This document shows, piece by piece, positions 1 through 10,639 of a DNA stretch of 64,000 bases. This stretch comes from Daucus carota subsp. sativus (taxonomy: Eukaryota > Streptophyta > Magnoliopsida > Apiales > Apiaceae). A program made the position numbers and the translations under genes. Within the stretch, counting starts at the first letter, position 1. Each line of letters begins with the position of its first letter. The stretch spans positions 54,432,380 to 54,496,379 of the forward strand of contig NC_030383.2 of the NCBI RefSeq assembly GCF_001625215.2, given 5' to 3'. The notes under the pieces were generated by a model that saw nothing but the letters and a program-made list of their open reading frames with translations, had not been told where the DNA came from and did not search any database.

Positions 1-70
1 GTGATGTTCAAATTCAAAGTTCTAGTTTTAGTTCTTATATGTTTTTGGCTCCCCATTATACTTATTGCAG

Positions 71-1086
71 GTTTGTACTCCCTGTGCTTCCAATAGCTTT
101 AATGTTTTCTGGCTATCACTTGTCTGTGATTAGCGCCAGTACTCCAGATATAAAACGAAAGATATCTCCAAGTAAATTTGGTAAGAGATCTTTAAAATCT
201 CGACTGGCCATCTTTTTCCTGCTTGCAACCAATGTTCCAATGGCTTTGTATATGAGTATGGTCCATCAGGTAAATCTTTTTCTGCCGCAATTTCCTGATG
301 CAAAAGTCTGTGTGGTCTCAATTGATTTAATATTTAGTTCCTATGCCATGGTAAAGAGATTTTAATCTTTCCTTCTCATTTTTAATATTAAAGCCTCCTA
401 GATACAACTTAGAATCAGCTTTTGTGAGAACAGTCATCTTCATTGACTTCGCAATTACAATTCTGCAGAGAGGAGCTGAAGATGTAATGAACTATCTTTC
501 ACGAGAAGCTAACTATGGAAAAGTGAAAAGTGTTCTTTTCTTAACACCTTGCCATGCCACACCTTACTATTCAACCCTCCATGAAAATGTTCCTATGCGT
601 TTGTTAGACTGTACACCAAGGTAAAACATAAATGTCACCCATGCATGCTGTTCACCTTGTTGAGATGCATTTATTTGGAGATCCAAGTGCACCATTGATA
701 TAATTTGTAGCATCTGCTAATTTTTCTTGCTCTTCTATTGATAAGTGACACCAAAGGAATTCCTGACGAGTCTGACCGATTCATGATAGACCCAGCTGGT
801 TTTGTGGCAGCCTTTGCCAAAAATTGGTCTGTACCAAGTCACATTATACTATTTGATTCTCAAGAAAGGCTATTGAAGGACTTTCTAGCTTTGCACTCTT
901 TCCAAGAGGTTTGTTTAATGCTTATCTTTATTGGTGAGGTAGCATAGCATTGGTTGTGAAATCTTTATTTAGTTATTTATGGTCTTTGGTTGACAGAGAA
1001 GGAGGTTCTTTCATTCTCATTTCAAGGTGGACCGAGATCTTCAAGCATCAATTGTTGTATACACTCTTAGTCGTGAAGGGCAGTGA
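71..1086 (+). CDS. PIGB: GPI mannosyltransferase 3 (PIG-B), 3' part only
   Basis: This is the C-terminal part of the ER enzyme that adds the third mannose to the GPI anchor (family GT22; the Arabidopsis homologue is APTG1). Four exons with GT-AG introns fit together: 71-269, 469-620, 746-908 and 997-1086. The first carries the family signature FVLPVLPIALMFSGY, and the exons join in frame as VHQ/RGAEDVMNYLS, then CTP-S-DTKGIPDES, then SFQE/RRRFFHSHFKVD. The stop is TGA at 1084-1086. The first listed exon has a membrane-type hydrophobic stretch, as expected of a multi-pass ER protein. Bases 1-70 are intron, and the N-terminal half lies outside the window. Identification is by recall of the family, not by search. 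Confidence 0.85.
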
Positions 1087-1754
1087 CTACTATCTCTGCT
1101 CAAGAACTAATTGAATTTAGACTTTTTTGGCTCATCAAGTTGATTCAGCTACACATGTATAACATCAGTCATTTGTATTTCAGTGCTAAAGGACATGTTT
1201 TGCTGTTATATAATTTCCAGTCAGCTTAGAGCCTTATACTATATTACTATTAACGACTCCTTATAACAGCATAATGACAGACGTCATCTTTTTCTTCTCT
1301 TCATTTTTGTTTTAATGTTTCCATACTCTTTCTCAGATAGGCGTCCATTCTTTGTGACTACACTTGTGGTGACAGGTTGTTCCAGGAGTACTGATGTTGG
1401 GAAATACATTTAAGCTATCTCACATGCAAGAGTGGAGGTATGTATATATGTTATTGCTTTTTGGAAATTTGTAGATAAGTTTAGGCCCATTAGAGCCGGT
1501 TGTTCAACTTCACCCATCAATGTCGTTATATGAGTTCTTCATTAGATTTATTTGGACATGTCACCTACTATTTCACAGGCTTGGCACAAATATGGTAGCT
1601 CACTGTATAAATATCTTTTGTGGCTACTTCATCATTTTAAATTATACCAGCAAAGACAAACTTAAACTTATTGGTATACAGATACCATGACTTGTACAAC
1701 TTAAATCACAAATATACGTAGCATAAATTGTTGAATGAAACTGTTACTAACCAA

Positions 1755-1850
1755 TGACCTCTTGGTCAGATGGTATGGCCTTTGCTCCGGGTGGGGGTTC
1801 GACAAAGACAAAATGGGTGTGCGCGTGTGTTTAATTATCAAAAGAAACTA
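1755..1850 (+). repeat. Possible tRNA-derived SINE fragment
   Basis: A GGGTTCGA motif resembling a pol III B box follows, about 35 bases downstream, a TGGTCAGATGG stretch resembling an A box. The arrangement fits the head of a plant SINE. No clear tail or target duplication was found, so this is tentative. Confidence 0.3.
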
Positions 1851-3061
1851 TTAGAACTATCATCCGTCAGTATTGCACACTTTTAATTGATAATGCTAAC
1901 ATAATAGAGAAGTCCTAAAAATTTGAATCTTTAAAGTGTACAGAACTCACCTCGGCCATTGGCTGTTCTTCCAGTGGTCAAGTAATATATATTGATTTGG
2001 TCAGGTAGGAGTTTCGGAATGGATGATTCAGCAGATTGAAGATTACTCAGTGTCTCAGCTAAGTGACTAACTATCCAAATAAGCTGAATCAAAAGAATTC
2101 GTTGGATAGGCCAGATGCGTTAAGTAAACAAATGAGCCCTAAAATTAGGAGTCTGAAATCAGGAGAAGAGTAACGTTATTTTTGGAAGTGTTGATGACAT
2201 GACGGAAATAACTCATACTATAATGTTCTGCTAGAATTTAAAACAAGTATATTTGCTTCTAGAGTATTACTATTCTTCACCGAGTTATAATTTTTATGTA
2301 AACACAAATCTTAGACAAGGAAATTAAAGAGTTCCACAGTGTCATCTTTTTGTCCAAAAGGGAACAATCAAGAGTGAAAGCAACACCAAGATCCACATTA
2401 ACATAATTACAGAATTATTTCTGACTAGGAAACAAAATCATGTTGTAGAAACTCTAAAAACAGACAGCGAACCCTCATTGGTAAATGACAAAGAGGTAAA
2501 ATCGTGCAGGTATAAAAAGGCCAAAGCAAAGAATTGAGAGGTCTTGACAATTTTAATACACCAACATGCATATAATGATACTCCTGTTTTCTTTCATATT
2601 GTCATTCTTCTTACCAGACTGAAACTTATTATTATGATGGAGGTGCCATCGAGCCACCAACTTCCGTCTTCCTATAATATTGTTTTATAGAAACCCCCGG
2701 TCAGCAGGGACACCTCACTTTATGACGAGCTAAGGAAAATATTAATAAACACATTCAGTGAATTACACCAAGCCAGGGAGGTAGCACATAGTGAAATGTT
2801 TGATTGAGATGGTTAGAAGTTAAGCCAAATTAGTGTGAGCTGCAGACAATGTTAGGGAATATGTACATTAGTTTGATTTGTAAAAAATAAATCTTGTACC
2901 AGCTTGGGTAGAAAGTGAGTGCAGATTATTCTAGTATCAGAACAAATTTCATCAACTAGTATCAGAATATATAGTTTGATAAGATGTATGAATGCCGAGA
3001 TGTCCTTAAATTTTAAATGTTCACACAAATGTTATGTTTATGTTTATATACTAAAGATATA

Positions 3062-3300
3062 CTCCCTCCGTCCCCCTCATTTGTTTACATTGGGGGACGA
3101 GGGCTCGGCACGCATTCTAATGCTCTCGTAAAATGTAGTTCGATAAATTATTTTGAACTTTTTTTCTTTCTGAATAAAAATTTGATGTTTAAATTTTTGT
3201 ACAAAAAAGAAAAATTTTAAAAATAAGTAATAGAACTATATTTTATATGCGCCTTAAAATGCGTGTCGAGCAGTGTGAAAAAACTGTAAAGAAATGAGAG
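3062..3300. repeat. Tc1/mariner-type MITE, degenerate right end
   Basis: The left end reads TACTCCCTCCGTCCCC. Inside, GGCTCGGCACGCATT near 3105 is mirrored by AATGCGTGTCGAGC near 3260. The interior resembles the MITEs at 57797-58003 and 59139-59390, so it belongs to the same family. The right terminus is worn. Confidence 0.55.
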
Positions 3301-4395
3301 AGACAGAGCACTGGTTTTTGACTTAGGCATTAGGACGTTGTATATTACGAGATACATGATAACGGTTGGGTGGCGGTGGTTCAACGGCGGAATACGGTGG
3401 TGATGTTATTGACTAAAATTTATGCATGGTTTATGCTTTTGATTTTGTAAAATCATATTTAATTCTTCGATTTCTTTTAATTGTCTACATTTAAATTCAT
3501 TAATTAGTTTGATTGTAGTAAATAAATTCTTAAATAGTGTTTGACTGATTAATTTTTAATATTTTAAATTTTGAAATTTTCCTCTTTTTTGATAATTATT
3601 ATATTATATATATCTTGAAGTATTGTTTAGATTTTTAAGGACCCGATATAAGTGCTTTAATTTCTTTAATTAGAATTTTTCTTTTATTACATTAATGTCG
3701 TCACTTTTTGTATAAATGGAAATTATTTGAAAATGCCATAAATCTCCTTAATTACTTTAAATGTTAATTATCGCTATTTTTGTACCATTTACGGGTAACC
3801 ATGATTGATGGCGTATATTTTGGCTTGTAAGAGGCAATTAAGTGCCATTTTTGGCTTGTTGATATTTTTTTAACTTAGATTTTCTATATATTATTATTTC
3901 CTTGTGTCTAATCAAAGTTATACCTTTTGTTGAGACTTTATTTTATTTTTTTTTCTCTTCACGAATGATAAACAGACACGCTTTTAATAATTATTTATTA
4001 TTGGATAAAGTGTTTTGAGAGAAGTTTTGAGTACTATGCTAAATTTTTTATTCACTTTGAGTACAGTAATTTATCACTCTTTAATAAAATTTATTATTTA
4101 TATAAAATTTAACTATATAACGTGATTTGCACGGTCATTTGTTAGTATTATGACATTCTAGAATGTGGTTTTATATTTATTCCATGCACATCAATATCTA
4201 TTATTCATCAATATCAATATTTAAGTTAATAATTGGTATTTTAATAAGTCAATCTATTTGGTAATTTCCTTTCCATGCATAACTCTCAATGGCTGGCACA
4301 AGGCACAGTCATCATCTTACCTACTGCAGCTCTATTGTCATAGAAACAAAACACAAAAATCATTCTCCAGTTGTTTTCCTCAGATTTAAGGCGGT

Positions 4396-5055
4396 ATGTC
4401 GAGAACAACAACAATATCGTCAAATACATCAGCATGTCCATCATCCTTGAATAGATTTTCTGGTGTGGATTCTTCTGTGATGAGGGCAAGTATTCGACCA
4501 CCTCAACAGAGATTAACAACTCCCTCTTCGCAATTTAACTACCAAAACTCAGCTACATATAATTTTCAAACAATATCTCAGGTGCAAACTGCAATTAGAT
4601 CTTCGGTTCACTCGAATTCAAATTTTAATAGAAACAGAGATGATTATAAGAATCAGACGAGATCTCATGTGCGCTCAGCACGTAGATCGCAAACTTCTAC
4701 TATGATATATTTCCCCTTAGAAGTGGCTCGTGATGAATGTAACTCTCTATCTATATCTCAGATTGGACCGCGTGGAGAAAGATCCCAAGTATCAGGAATA
4801 ACAAATTATTATCTAGCCTCTGCGGATTTTGTGTACAGTGCAGATGGCCAGGTACCTGATTCCAGGCCGGGGGCATGGAGGAATTCATTAAGGTGCCAAG
4901 AAGTGGTTCCTGGAATATTACAGATAGGCTCTGGAATAGTGAATTGTGATGGACGAATTCTGCGTGCCGTGCAGATGGCCAAGCATCCAGTCCCAGGCCA
5001 GGGGCATGGAGGAAATCATTCGGTTAGCATTTTGGTTAAATATACAAATCTCTAA
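4396..5055 (+). CDS. Hypothetical 219-residue Ser/Asn-rich ORF
   Basis: An uninterrupted ATG-started frame encodes a protein rich in Ser, Asn, Gln and Arg, with no domain I recognise. Near its 3' end a stretch of about 50 bases is repeated with a period of 131 bases: the similar pieces at about 4839 and 4970 both contain GTGCAGATGGCC and GGGGCATGGAGGAA. This gives two related peptide segments. No intron signals, signal peptide or membrane segment were recognised. It may be a lineage-specific gene, a single exon of something larger, or a chance frame in repeat-derived DNA. The length in AT-rich surroundings argues mildly for coding; the lack of any known family argues against. Confidence 0.3.
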   Translation: MSRTTTISSNTSACPSSLNRFSGVDSSVMRASIRPPQQRLTTPSSQFNYQNSATYNFQTISQVQTAIRSSVHSNSNFNRNRDDYKNQTRSHVRSARRSQTSTMIYFPLEVARDECNSLSISQIGPRGERSQVSGITNYYLASADFVYSADGQVPDSRPGAWRNSLRCQEVVPGILQIGSGIVNCDGRILRAVQMAKHPVPGQGHGGNHSVSILVKYTNL

Positions 5056-5398
5056 ACTCGAATTTATTATTACAAAATTAATTCTGGAGGGTTATTTAGT
5101 TTATTAAGTTATCATGTTACTGTCAGTTCGATACATGTATTTAAGGGTGATGAATTATCATAAAGTCTGATAATTATGTTATTGAATTATAAACTAGTTA
5201 GAAATTGCAGTGAGGCCGGTATATAACATTGCTAGATCAATTAATGTGAATTATTATTCTCCAGCAACACAAAGATAAAACAGAGTACAATGCACTAATT
5301 CATGTTTCCATGACACTCAAAATACACAGAGACAGACTCCATTACAAAGATTTATTGACCATTATGACAAACAAGGCACACAGAATTTGATCTGTAGT
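5056..5398. other. Intergenic; 3' flank of small HSP-1
   Basis: No gene is seen. The last 120 bases (from about 5280) are recognisably similar to the 3' flank of small HSP-2 at 9400-9522, so the tandem duplication that made the two HSP genes included downstream sequence. Confidence 0.6.
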
Positions 5399-5872
5399 TT
5401 AACCAGAAATATCAATGGCCTTGACCTCGGGCTTCTTGATCTCCACCTTTGGAACAGTAACAGTCAACACCCCATTCTCCATACCAGCTTTCACCTCATC
5501 CACCTTTGCATTCTCTGGAAGCCTGAACCTCCTCAGAAATTTGCCACTGCTGCGTTCCACTCGGTGCCACTTGTCGTTCTTCTCCTCCTTCTCTTTGTTC
5601 CGCTCTCCGCTGATCTGAAGAACCTTTCCTTCTTCAACCTCTACCTTCACCTCTTCTTTCTTCAGCCCTGGAAGATCGGCCTTGAACACATGAGCCTCCG
5701 GAGTCTCCTTCCAGTCAATGTGCGTATTAGCAAACGCTGCGGTATCTTTACCAAACTCGGAGGCAGAGGAGGGAACAAGAGGAAAGTCTTTAAAAGGATC
5801 CCATACTTCAAGAGAGAATGGGTCGAAGACGTTGCTTCTCCGGCCTCCAAAAAAGCTTGGAATGATCGACAT
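5399..5872 (-). CDS. Class I small heat-shock protein (sHSP-1), 157 aa
   Basis: This is a cytosolic ATP-independent chaperone that binds unfolding proteins and forms oligomers. The N-terminal arm carries the class I signature [20 protein letters not shown]. An alpha-crystallin domain follows (about residues 50-142, with [13 protein letters not shown] and GVLTVTVPK), and the C-terminal I-x-I anchor is AIDISG. It is a single exon, as usual for plant class I sHSPs, and full length. It differs from sHSP-2 (9523-9996) at roughly ten residues, so they are tandem duplicates. A TATA box and heat-shock element lie just upstream. From memory the sequence is very close to carrot class I sHSPs of about 18 kDa. 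Confidence 0.95.
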   Translation of the reverse strand: MSIIPSFFGGRRSNVFDPFSLEVWDPFKDFPLVPSSASEFGKDTAAFANTHIDWKETPEAHVFKADLPGLKKEEVKVEVEEGKVLQISGERNKEKEEKNDKWHRVERSSGKFLRRFRLPENAKVDEVKAGMENGVLTVTVPKVEIKKPEVKAIDISG

Positions 5873-5930
5873 TTGCTGATCTTGTAGAAAACCTTGATTG
5901 CTATTAGTTGTTGCTTATGCTTTTGATCCC

Positions 5931-5995
5931 ATATTTATAGGAACTAACTCAGGGCTGTCAGGTTCATAACCAGGTTTCTCTCGTTTCTTCGAGAA
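5931..5995 (-). promoter_or_regulatory. sHSP-1 heat-inducible promoter: TATA box and HSE
   Basis: On the minus strand a TATA box (CTATAAATAT, 5931-5940) lies about 60 bases upstream of the ATG. A heat-shock element follows at 5974-5995, with a perfect TTCGAGAA core at 5988-5995 and further TTC units beside it. The layout matches sHSP-2. Binding by heat-shock factors is inferred from the consensus nGAAnnTTCn. Confidence 0.75.
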
Positions 5996-6745
5996 CATTG
6001 TGGCCAGTGAAAGAAATTTTCCTGAAAAATAATAGATTAGAGCTCTCTAGAAACACGAAGCAAGTTCCATTGCTTTTGAAAAAGACCTGGTTTCTACGTC
6101 ATACTAAAACGAAACCTCAATAATTGTCGTAGTTTACCCCCTTTTTTTTTTTTTTAAACTAATTACACATTATGTTTTTCACATTTTTGATTTTCTCTTT
6201 AAATGAGGAATAGAATATTATATATTTTGTATCACCATAAATTACTATTTATTTCAGAGTATAAGACATTAATGTTTAGAATATTTATGTTTATTTATAT
6301 AAATTTTTTATTCAATTTTTAGTTTGTATTTATAAGTTATACATCTAGTATAAGTATTTTTTAATATTAATTTTCTTTTTTTTTTTGTGAGTTTCGGGAT
6401 AAATGTTATTGATATTTGATAGTAGTTAGTTATATTTAAGAAATGGAGCTTTTAAACATCACAAGTGTTTTTCGTATATGAAATTGTATAATTTAATGAT
6501 ATAAGAATAAGATATTTCACGTGTTACAGATTTTGTGATTATAAAGGGAGGGTTTTTTTACTGTTGATTTTTTTTTTCTATTTGAAATAAAAAAATTTAG
6601 TCATGACAAAAAAAACATCACCAAAACAAAAAACAATAACCAAATTATACTATTAATATTGAATAAATATATAATATAGATAAGTAGATAGATTCAAGTT
6701 TCCCATGCTATTTAAAATTAGTAATTCAAAGTATATTTAATCAAA
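5996..6745. other. Intergenic, AT-rich; no gene seen
   Basis: This holds distal promoter sequence of sHSP-1 followed by AT-rich DNA with A/T runs. Nothing coding is recognised. The Helitron starts at its right edge. Confidence 0.5.
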
Positions 6746-7916
6746 TCAATATACTTATATAAAGGAGAAGCGAGGGGCGTGTAGGTGGCGCCTCTCACAT
6801 CGCTCCGTTCTATTTTTCTAATTTTCTGGAATTTTCGGATGAAAAATATCAAAAATTAGAACTGCCTTTTTTAGTTTCGGATATATTAGAATTAGAAGTA
6901 AGTTTCAGAATCTGATTTTGTTTCAGATTATTTATGGAATATAGCAACTTGAAAGTTTTAATCTGATTTTGTTTCAGATTATTTAATTATGGGAAAGAGT
7001 AGCACAAGTCTCTCTGCACCTATAAATACCCCCTATAGGTTGTCGGGTTTTGGATCATCTAAACACAACCCACTCTCTCTCAATACCACAACCCTAACTC
7101 TTTCTGGTGATAGTTCTCTTGCTCGATTTCTAACTCGGTGGTGCCGTTCTTCTACAACGATAAGGGAAGGCTGTTTATACGATATTAAAAAAATAAAGGT
7201 TGTTGCAAGCAAAGGTAGTTATAGACCGCTATATGGGAGTCGACAAATCCAAATACGGGATAAGAATATAGTCTTGACATGATATTGATGGATGATATCG
7301 ATAAATTAACTATTAGTGATGTATGTTTGTTGGTTATTATTTTATAATATTTATTTTGTTCATTGGACATATTTGTTGTTGTTAATTTTTTATATGATTT
7401 ACATTGTACACGGGAAATATTATTCATGCATTATCTGTTTGCTCCGTTCAAGCAACTTTTAAGTGAAGGCTGTTCATGCAATATTAAAAAAATAAAGGTT
7501 GTTATAATGGAGGGTAGTTATAGACCGCTATATCACGAATTTAAATTAGATGTTTTTGTGCACAATCAATCCGAAAAAATCGGAGGAAGGTGATAATGTA
7601 GGAACATGATTTCTTTTCAAAAAAAAACACAAATAAAATTAAAATTCGTCGTGTTTTAAATTGTTAATTACGTGTAGAAATTTATTTTCATTTTTTCACC
7701 ATGAATTATAGTTCAATATTACAATTTTATATATTAGTATTGGTATTACATCAAGATTTTTATAATATAAAATTTATTTAATCCTACAAATATTAATTTT
7801 TAATCATTAATATACTTTTTATAGACCGCCATAATATTATTGCATTCTACAAATATTAATATTGAATCATTAATATAATTTTTATAGGCCGCCGCAACGC
7901 GCGGCTTCTCAACTAG
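6746..7916 (+). mobile_element. Non-autonomous Helitron, copy 1
   Basis: The 5' end starts TCAATATACTT after an A. The 3' end is a short hairpin (GCCGC paired with GCGGC around CAACGC, about 7890-7905) followed by TTCTCAACTAG and then T, the CTRR ending and A/T insertion site expected of Helitrons. Both ends match the element at 56776-58353. Inside are a promoter-like TATAAATACC near 7022 and two similar blocks of about 75 bases at about 7166-7240 and 7464-7538, so an internal unit of about 300 bases is duplicated. No Rep/helicase gene is present. It lies between the two sHSP duplicates. Confidence 0.75.
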
Positions 7917-8687
7917 TTTTATTTTAAAAATAAGTCAAATTTGTTTTCTATTATAATGATTTCAAATCATCTTTAGAAACACTCGGCTAGAATGCTCATC
8001 GATTTTTAATTAGACCAAGATCTTATTTGTGTCTTTAAATTTTTATCGAAAATCATCATTTAGACCAAATAGTTGTTTTTATTGTTTAAATTTTCATTGA
8101 GTTACACCGATGATAGATTAGTAACAAATGGATTCTACCAACTTATTTTTAAGTTGAAAATAGCAAAAATCTCCTTCAATTTAGCTGGCATGAATTCGTG
8201 TTCATTGGATCCAAAACTCCTTGGAATGCAAATTATTCTGTAATAGCTCTACGTTTGAAAATAGCACAATCAAGATCAAAAGGAAACAAAATCTATACGA
8301 GCCTTAATTTGACCGTGATGAATTCATGCTAGCTGTGTTCAAATTAACTCCAAACCACCTTGGAATGCAAATTATGCTGCAATATACTTTGAGAATTACT
8401 TGCTTGTTTGTCTCACAATTCACTTGAATATAGTAAAACTATATCACTTGCATGAAATGAAATGAGGGGAGGAGAGAATACAATTAAATATTCATTTTAT
8501 TTATTTATCATATTTTCCTACAATCTTCTTCTTTATAATTTCTTACAATATTTATCATAAAAACTTATTTTTTATAATTTCCTTTTAATTCTTCCTCCAT
8601 TACATTTCATGTGAATGAACTTTAATTTCCATTCCATGTGACTGAATTTCAATTTTCATTTGAACTTTCAATTTTACATCTTAGTTA
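7917..8687. other. Intergenic; no gene seen
   Basis: AT-rich DNA. Two loosely similar stretches near 8190-8260 and 8320-8390 (both with CCTTGGAATGCAAATTAT) suggest a small local duplication. Nothing else is recognised. Confidence 0.5.
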
Positions 8688-9276
8688 GGCCCGACAATTT
8701 GACACGTAACACGCTAACACAAAACGAAACGACATGAAAAAAATGGATATGAATTTTGATTTTTGATATACAAAACATGAAAGTACACGAACACGAAACT
8801 CACGAAACTACGAAACTAGACGATAGATAATTTCGTGTCGGGTATGGATTTTCAATGGTACACGAAATACACGAAAGTACACGAAATATTTGTACATAAT
8901 TTTATTTTATATATTTTAAAATATATTAAATATTAAATATATAATTATGTAAAAATATATATATTTATATGTATATGTAGATATGTATTATAGATATATT
9001 AACAAATTTGTAGAGAATTATATGCAACCATAAATATGTCATTCATATTTAGTAAAATTATACAAGAAAATATATATTAAAGCAATTTTTAATTAAAATT
9101 ACATTAATATTTTTATATATAATGTACACGAAAAATACACAAAACAATTCGAATCGTATACAGGTTTCAAATTTAGTACACCAAATCAATAACAGGCGGA
9201 TACGGGTTTCACCTCCGACTACACAAAACACGAAAATATACTAAACGAGTATACAAAATGAAATGATTGCCGGGTC
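8688..9276. repeat. TIR element rich in ACACGAAA motifs, probably hAT-like
   Basis: The left end GGCCCGACAATT and the right end GATTGCCGGGTC form short imperfect terminal inverted repeats. The interior holds many copies of ACACGAAA or ACACAAAA near both ends and an AT-rich centre. There is no coding capacity. A related, inverted and worn sequence lies near 56118-56650. The target duplication is not clear, so the superfamily is a guess. Confidence 0.45.
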
Positions 9277-9522
9277 TACTTAAAGCACACCAACTAAGTC
9301 TCTAAAATTTGCTTTCCCCAAGTAACATTGCAAGAATGTAATTGATTTTAGTATTGATGTTCGTCAATCAATACAGAAAGATGAAAATTTATAAGAGTAC
9401 AATGCAATTGTTGATGTTTACATGAAACTCTCAGAAACACACAGACAACAGACTCCATTACAAAGCTTTATTGACCATTATGACAAACAAGATACACAGA
9501 ATTTGATCTGTAGTTTAAGTGT

Positions 9523-9996
9523 TTAACCAGAGATATCAATGGCCTTGACCTCGGGCTTCTTCATCTCCACCTTTGGGACAGTCACAGTTAACACCCCATT
9601 CTCCATATTAGCTTTCACCTCATCCACCTTTGCATTCTCTGGAAGCCTGAACCTCCTCAGAAACTTGCCACTGCTGCGTTCCACGCGGTGCCACTTGTCA
9701 TTCTTCTCCTCCTTCTCTTTGCTCCGTTCTCCGCTGATCTGAAGAACCTTTCCTTCTTCAACCTCTACCTTCACCTCTTCTTTCTTCAGCCCTGGAAGAT
9801 CGGCCTTGAAGACATGAGCCTCCGGAGTCTCCTTCCAGTCAATGTGCGTATTAGCAAACGCTGTGGTCTCTTTACCGAACTCAGAGCCAGAGGAGGCAAC
9901 AAGTGGAAAGTCTTTGAAAGGATCCCATACATCAAGAGAGAATGGGTCGAACACGTTGCTTCTTCGGCCTCCAAAAAAGCTTGGAATGATCGACAT
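9523..9996 (-). CDS. Class I small heat-shock protein (sHSP-2), 157 aa
   Basis: This is the tandem duplicate of sHSP-1 with the same architecture: class I N-terminal arm ending in [11 protein letters not shown], alpha-crystallin domain over about residues 50-142, and C-terminal AIDISG anchor. Differences from sHSP-1 cluster in the variable arm after DFPLV (residues 33-45) and include one-residue changes such as KANMENG for KAGMENG and EMKK for EIKK. All positions I know to be conserved are kept, so it looks functional. The 3' flank and promoter are also duplicated from the same ancestor. Heat induction is inferred from the HSE upstream. Confidence 0.95.
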   Translation of the reverse strand: MSIIPSFFGGRRSNVFDPFSLDVWDPFKDFPLVASSGSEFGKETTAFANTHIDWKETPEAHVFKADLPGLKKEEVKVEVEEGKVLQISGERSKEKEEKNDKWHRVERSSGKFLRRFRLPENAKVDEVKANMENGVLTVTVPKVEMKKPEVKAIDISG

Positions 9997-10086
9997 TTGC
10001 TGATCTTGTAGAAAACCTTGATTGCTAGTAGTTGCTGCTTATGCTTTTGATACTTGAATGTTGCCTTACGAGATAGGATCAGGAGG

Positions 10087-10151
10087 TATTTATAGGAACT
10101 TACTCAGGGCTGTTAGGTTGATCACCAGGGTTCTCTGGTTTCTTCCAGAAC
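10087..10151 (-). promoter_or_regulatory. sHSP-2 heat-inducible promoter: TATA box and HSE
   Basis: On the minus strand a TATAAATA box lies at 10087-10094. A heat-shock element at 10130-10151 contains a perfect TTCCAGAA (10143-10150) plus a second TTC unit 11 bases away. The arrangement is collinear with sHSP-1, although its TATA box sits about 30 bases further from the ATG. Confidence 0.75.
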
Positions 10152-10639
10152 TGTGTAGGCAGTTAAAGAAATTTGTCTGAAAAATAACAGAATAGAGCTC
10201 TCTAGAAACAGGAAGCGAGTTCCATTGCTTTTGACAATGACCCGATTTCTACTTTCCACGTCATAATAATAAAAAGATACCTAAATAATTGTCGTAATTT
10301 TGGGTCCAAGGATTGGCCCAAAAGGTTGAGGCCCAGCCATCTTACTAACAAAATGCTTTATCCTAAATACTTGATGATCATTGGAACTTCACTTTGTTAG
10401 TCCCCTCCAATGCTACAGAGAACATTTTACAGAAGGTGAATAGTGAAAAAGTAGCTATAGCCTATAGCAGGAGCTCTAAAAGAATAGTGTACTTAAGAAT
10501 ATTAATATTACAACACGTCCATTTCTGAAATTTTATTAATATTACGAAAGTGACAACTGACAATATTCTTGCAAACGATTGTAAATTTATTTAAATTCCT
10601 TAAAGCTGTATTACAATAGATTTAAGCAAACGCCGCGTG
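10152..10639. other. Intergenic between sHSP-2 and the UGT cluster
   Basis: This is distal sHSP-2 promoter and the 3' flank of UGT-1. No gene or clear repeat is seen. Confidence 0.5.

Larger units (their letters stand above)
1087..4395. other. Intergenic, AT-rich; no gene seen
   Basis: This stretch begins with the 3' flank of the PIG-B gene. No open reading frame looks real. It contains a possible tRNA-derived SINE scrap near 1755-1850 and a MITE near 3062-3300, listed separately. Bases 3400-4280 are very AT-rich and show no feature I recognise. Confidence 0.6.

Noticed and set aside
5387-5887. A 166-codon plus-strand frame opposite sHSP-1, and similar frames opposite the other sHSP genes
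   Set aside because: They are shadows of the strongly biased codon use of the HSP genes on the other strand; the same antisense frame recurs opposite each paralogue and matches no family.
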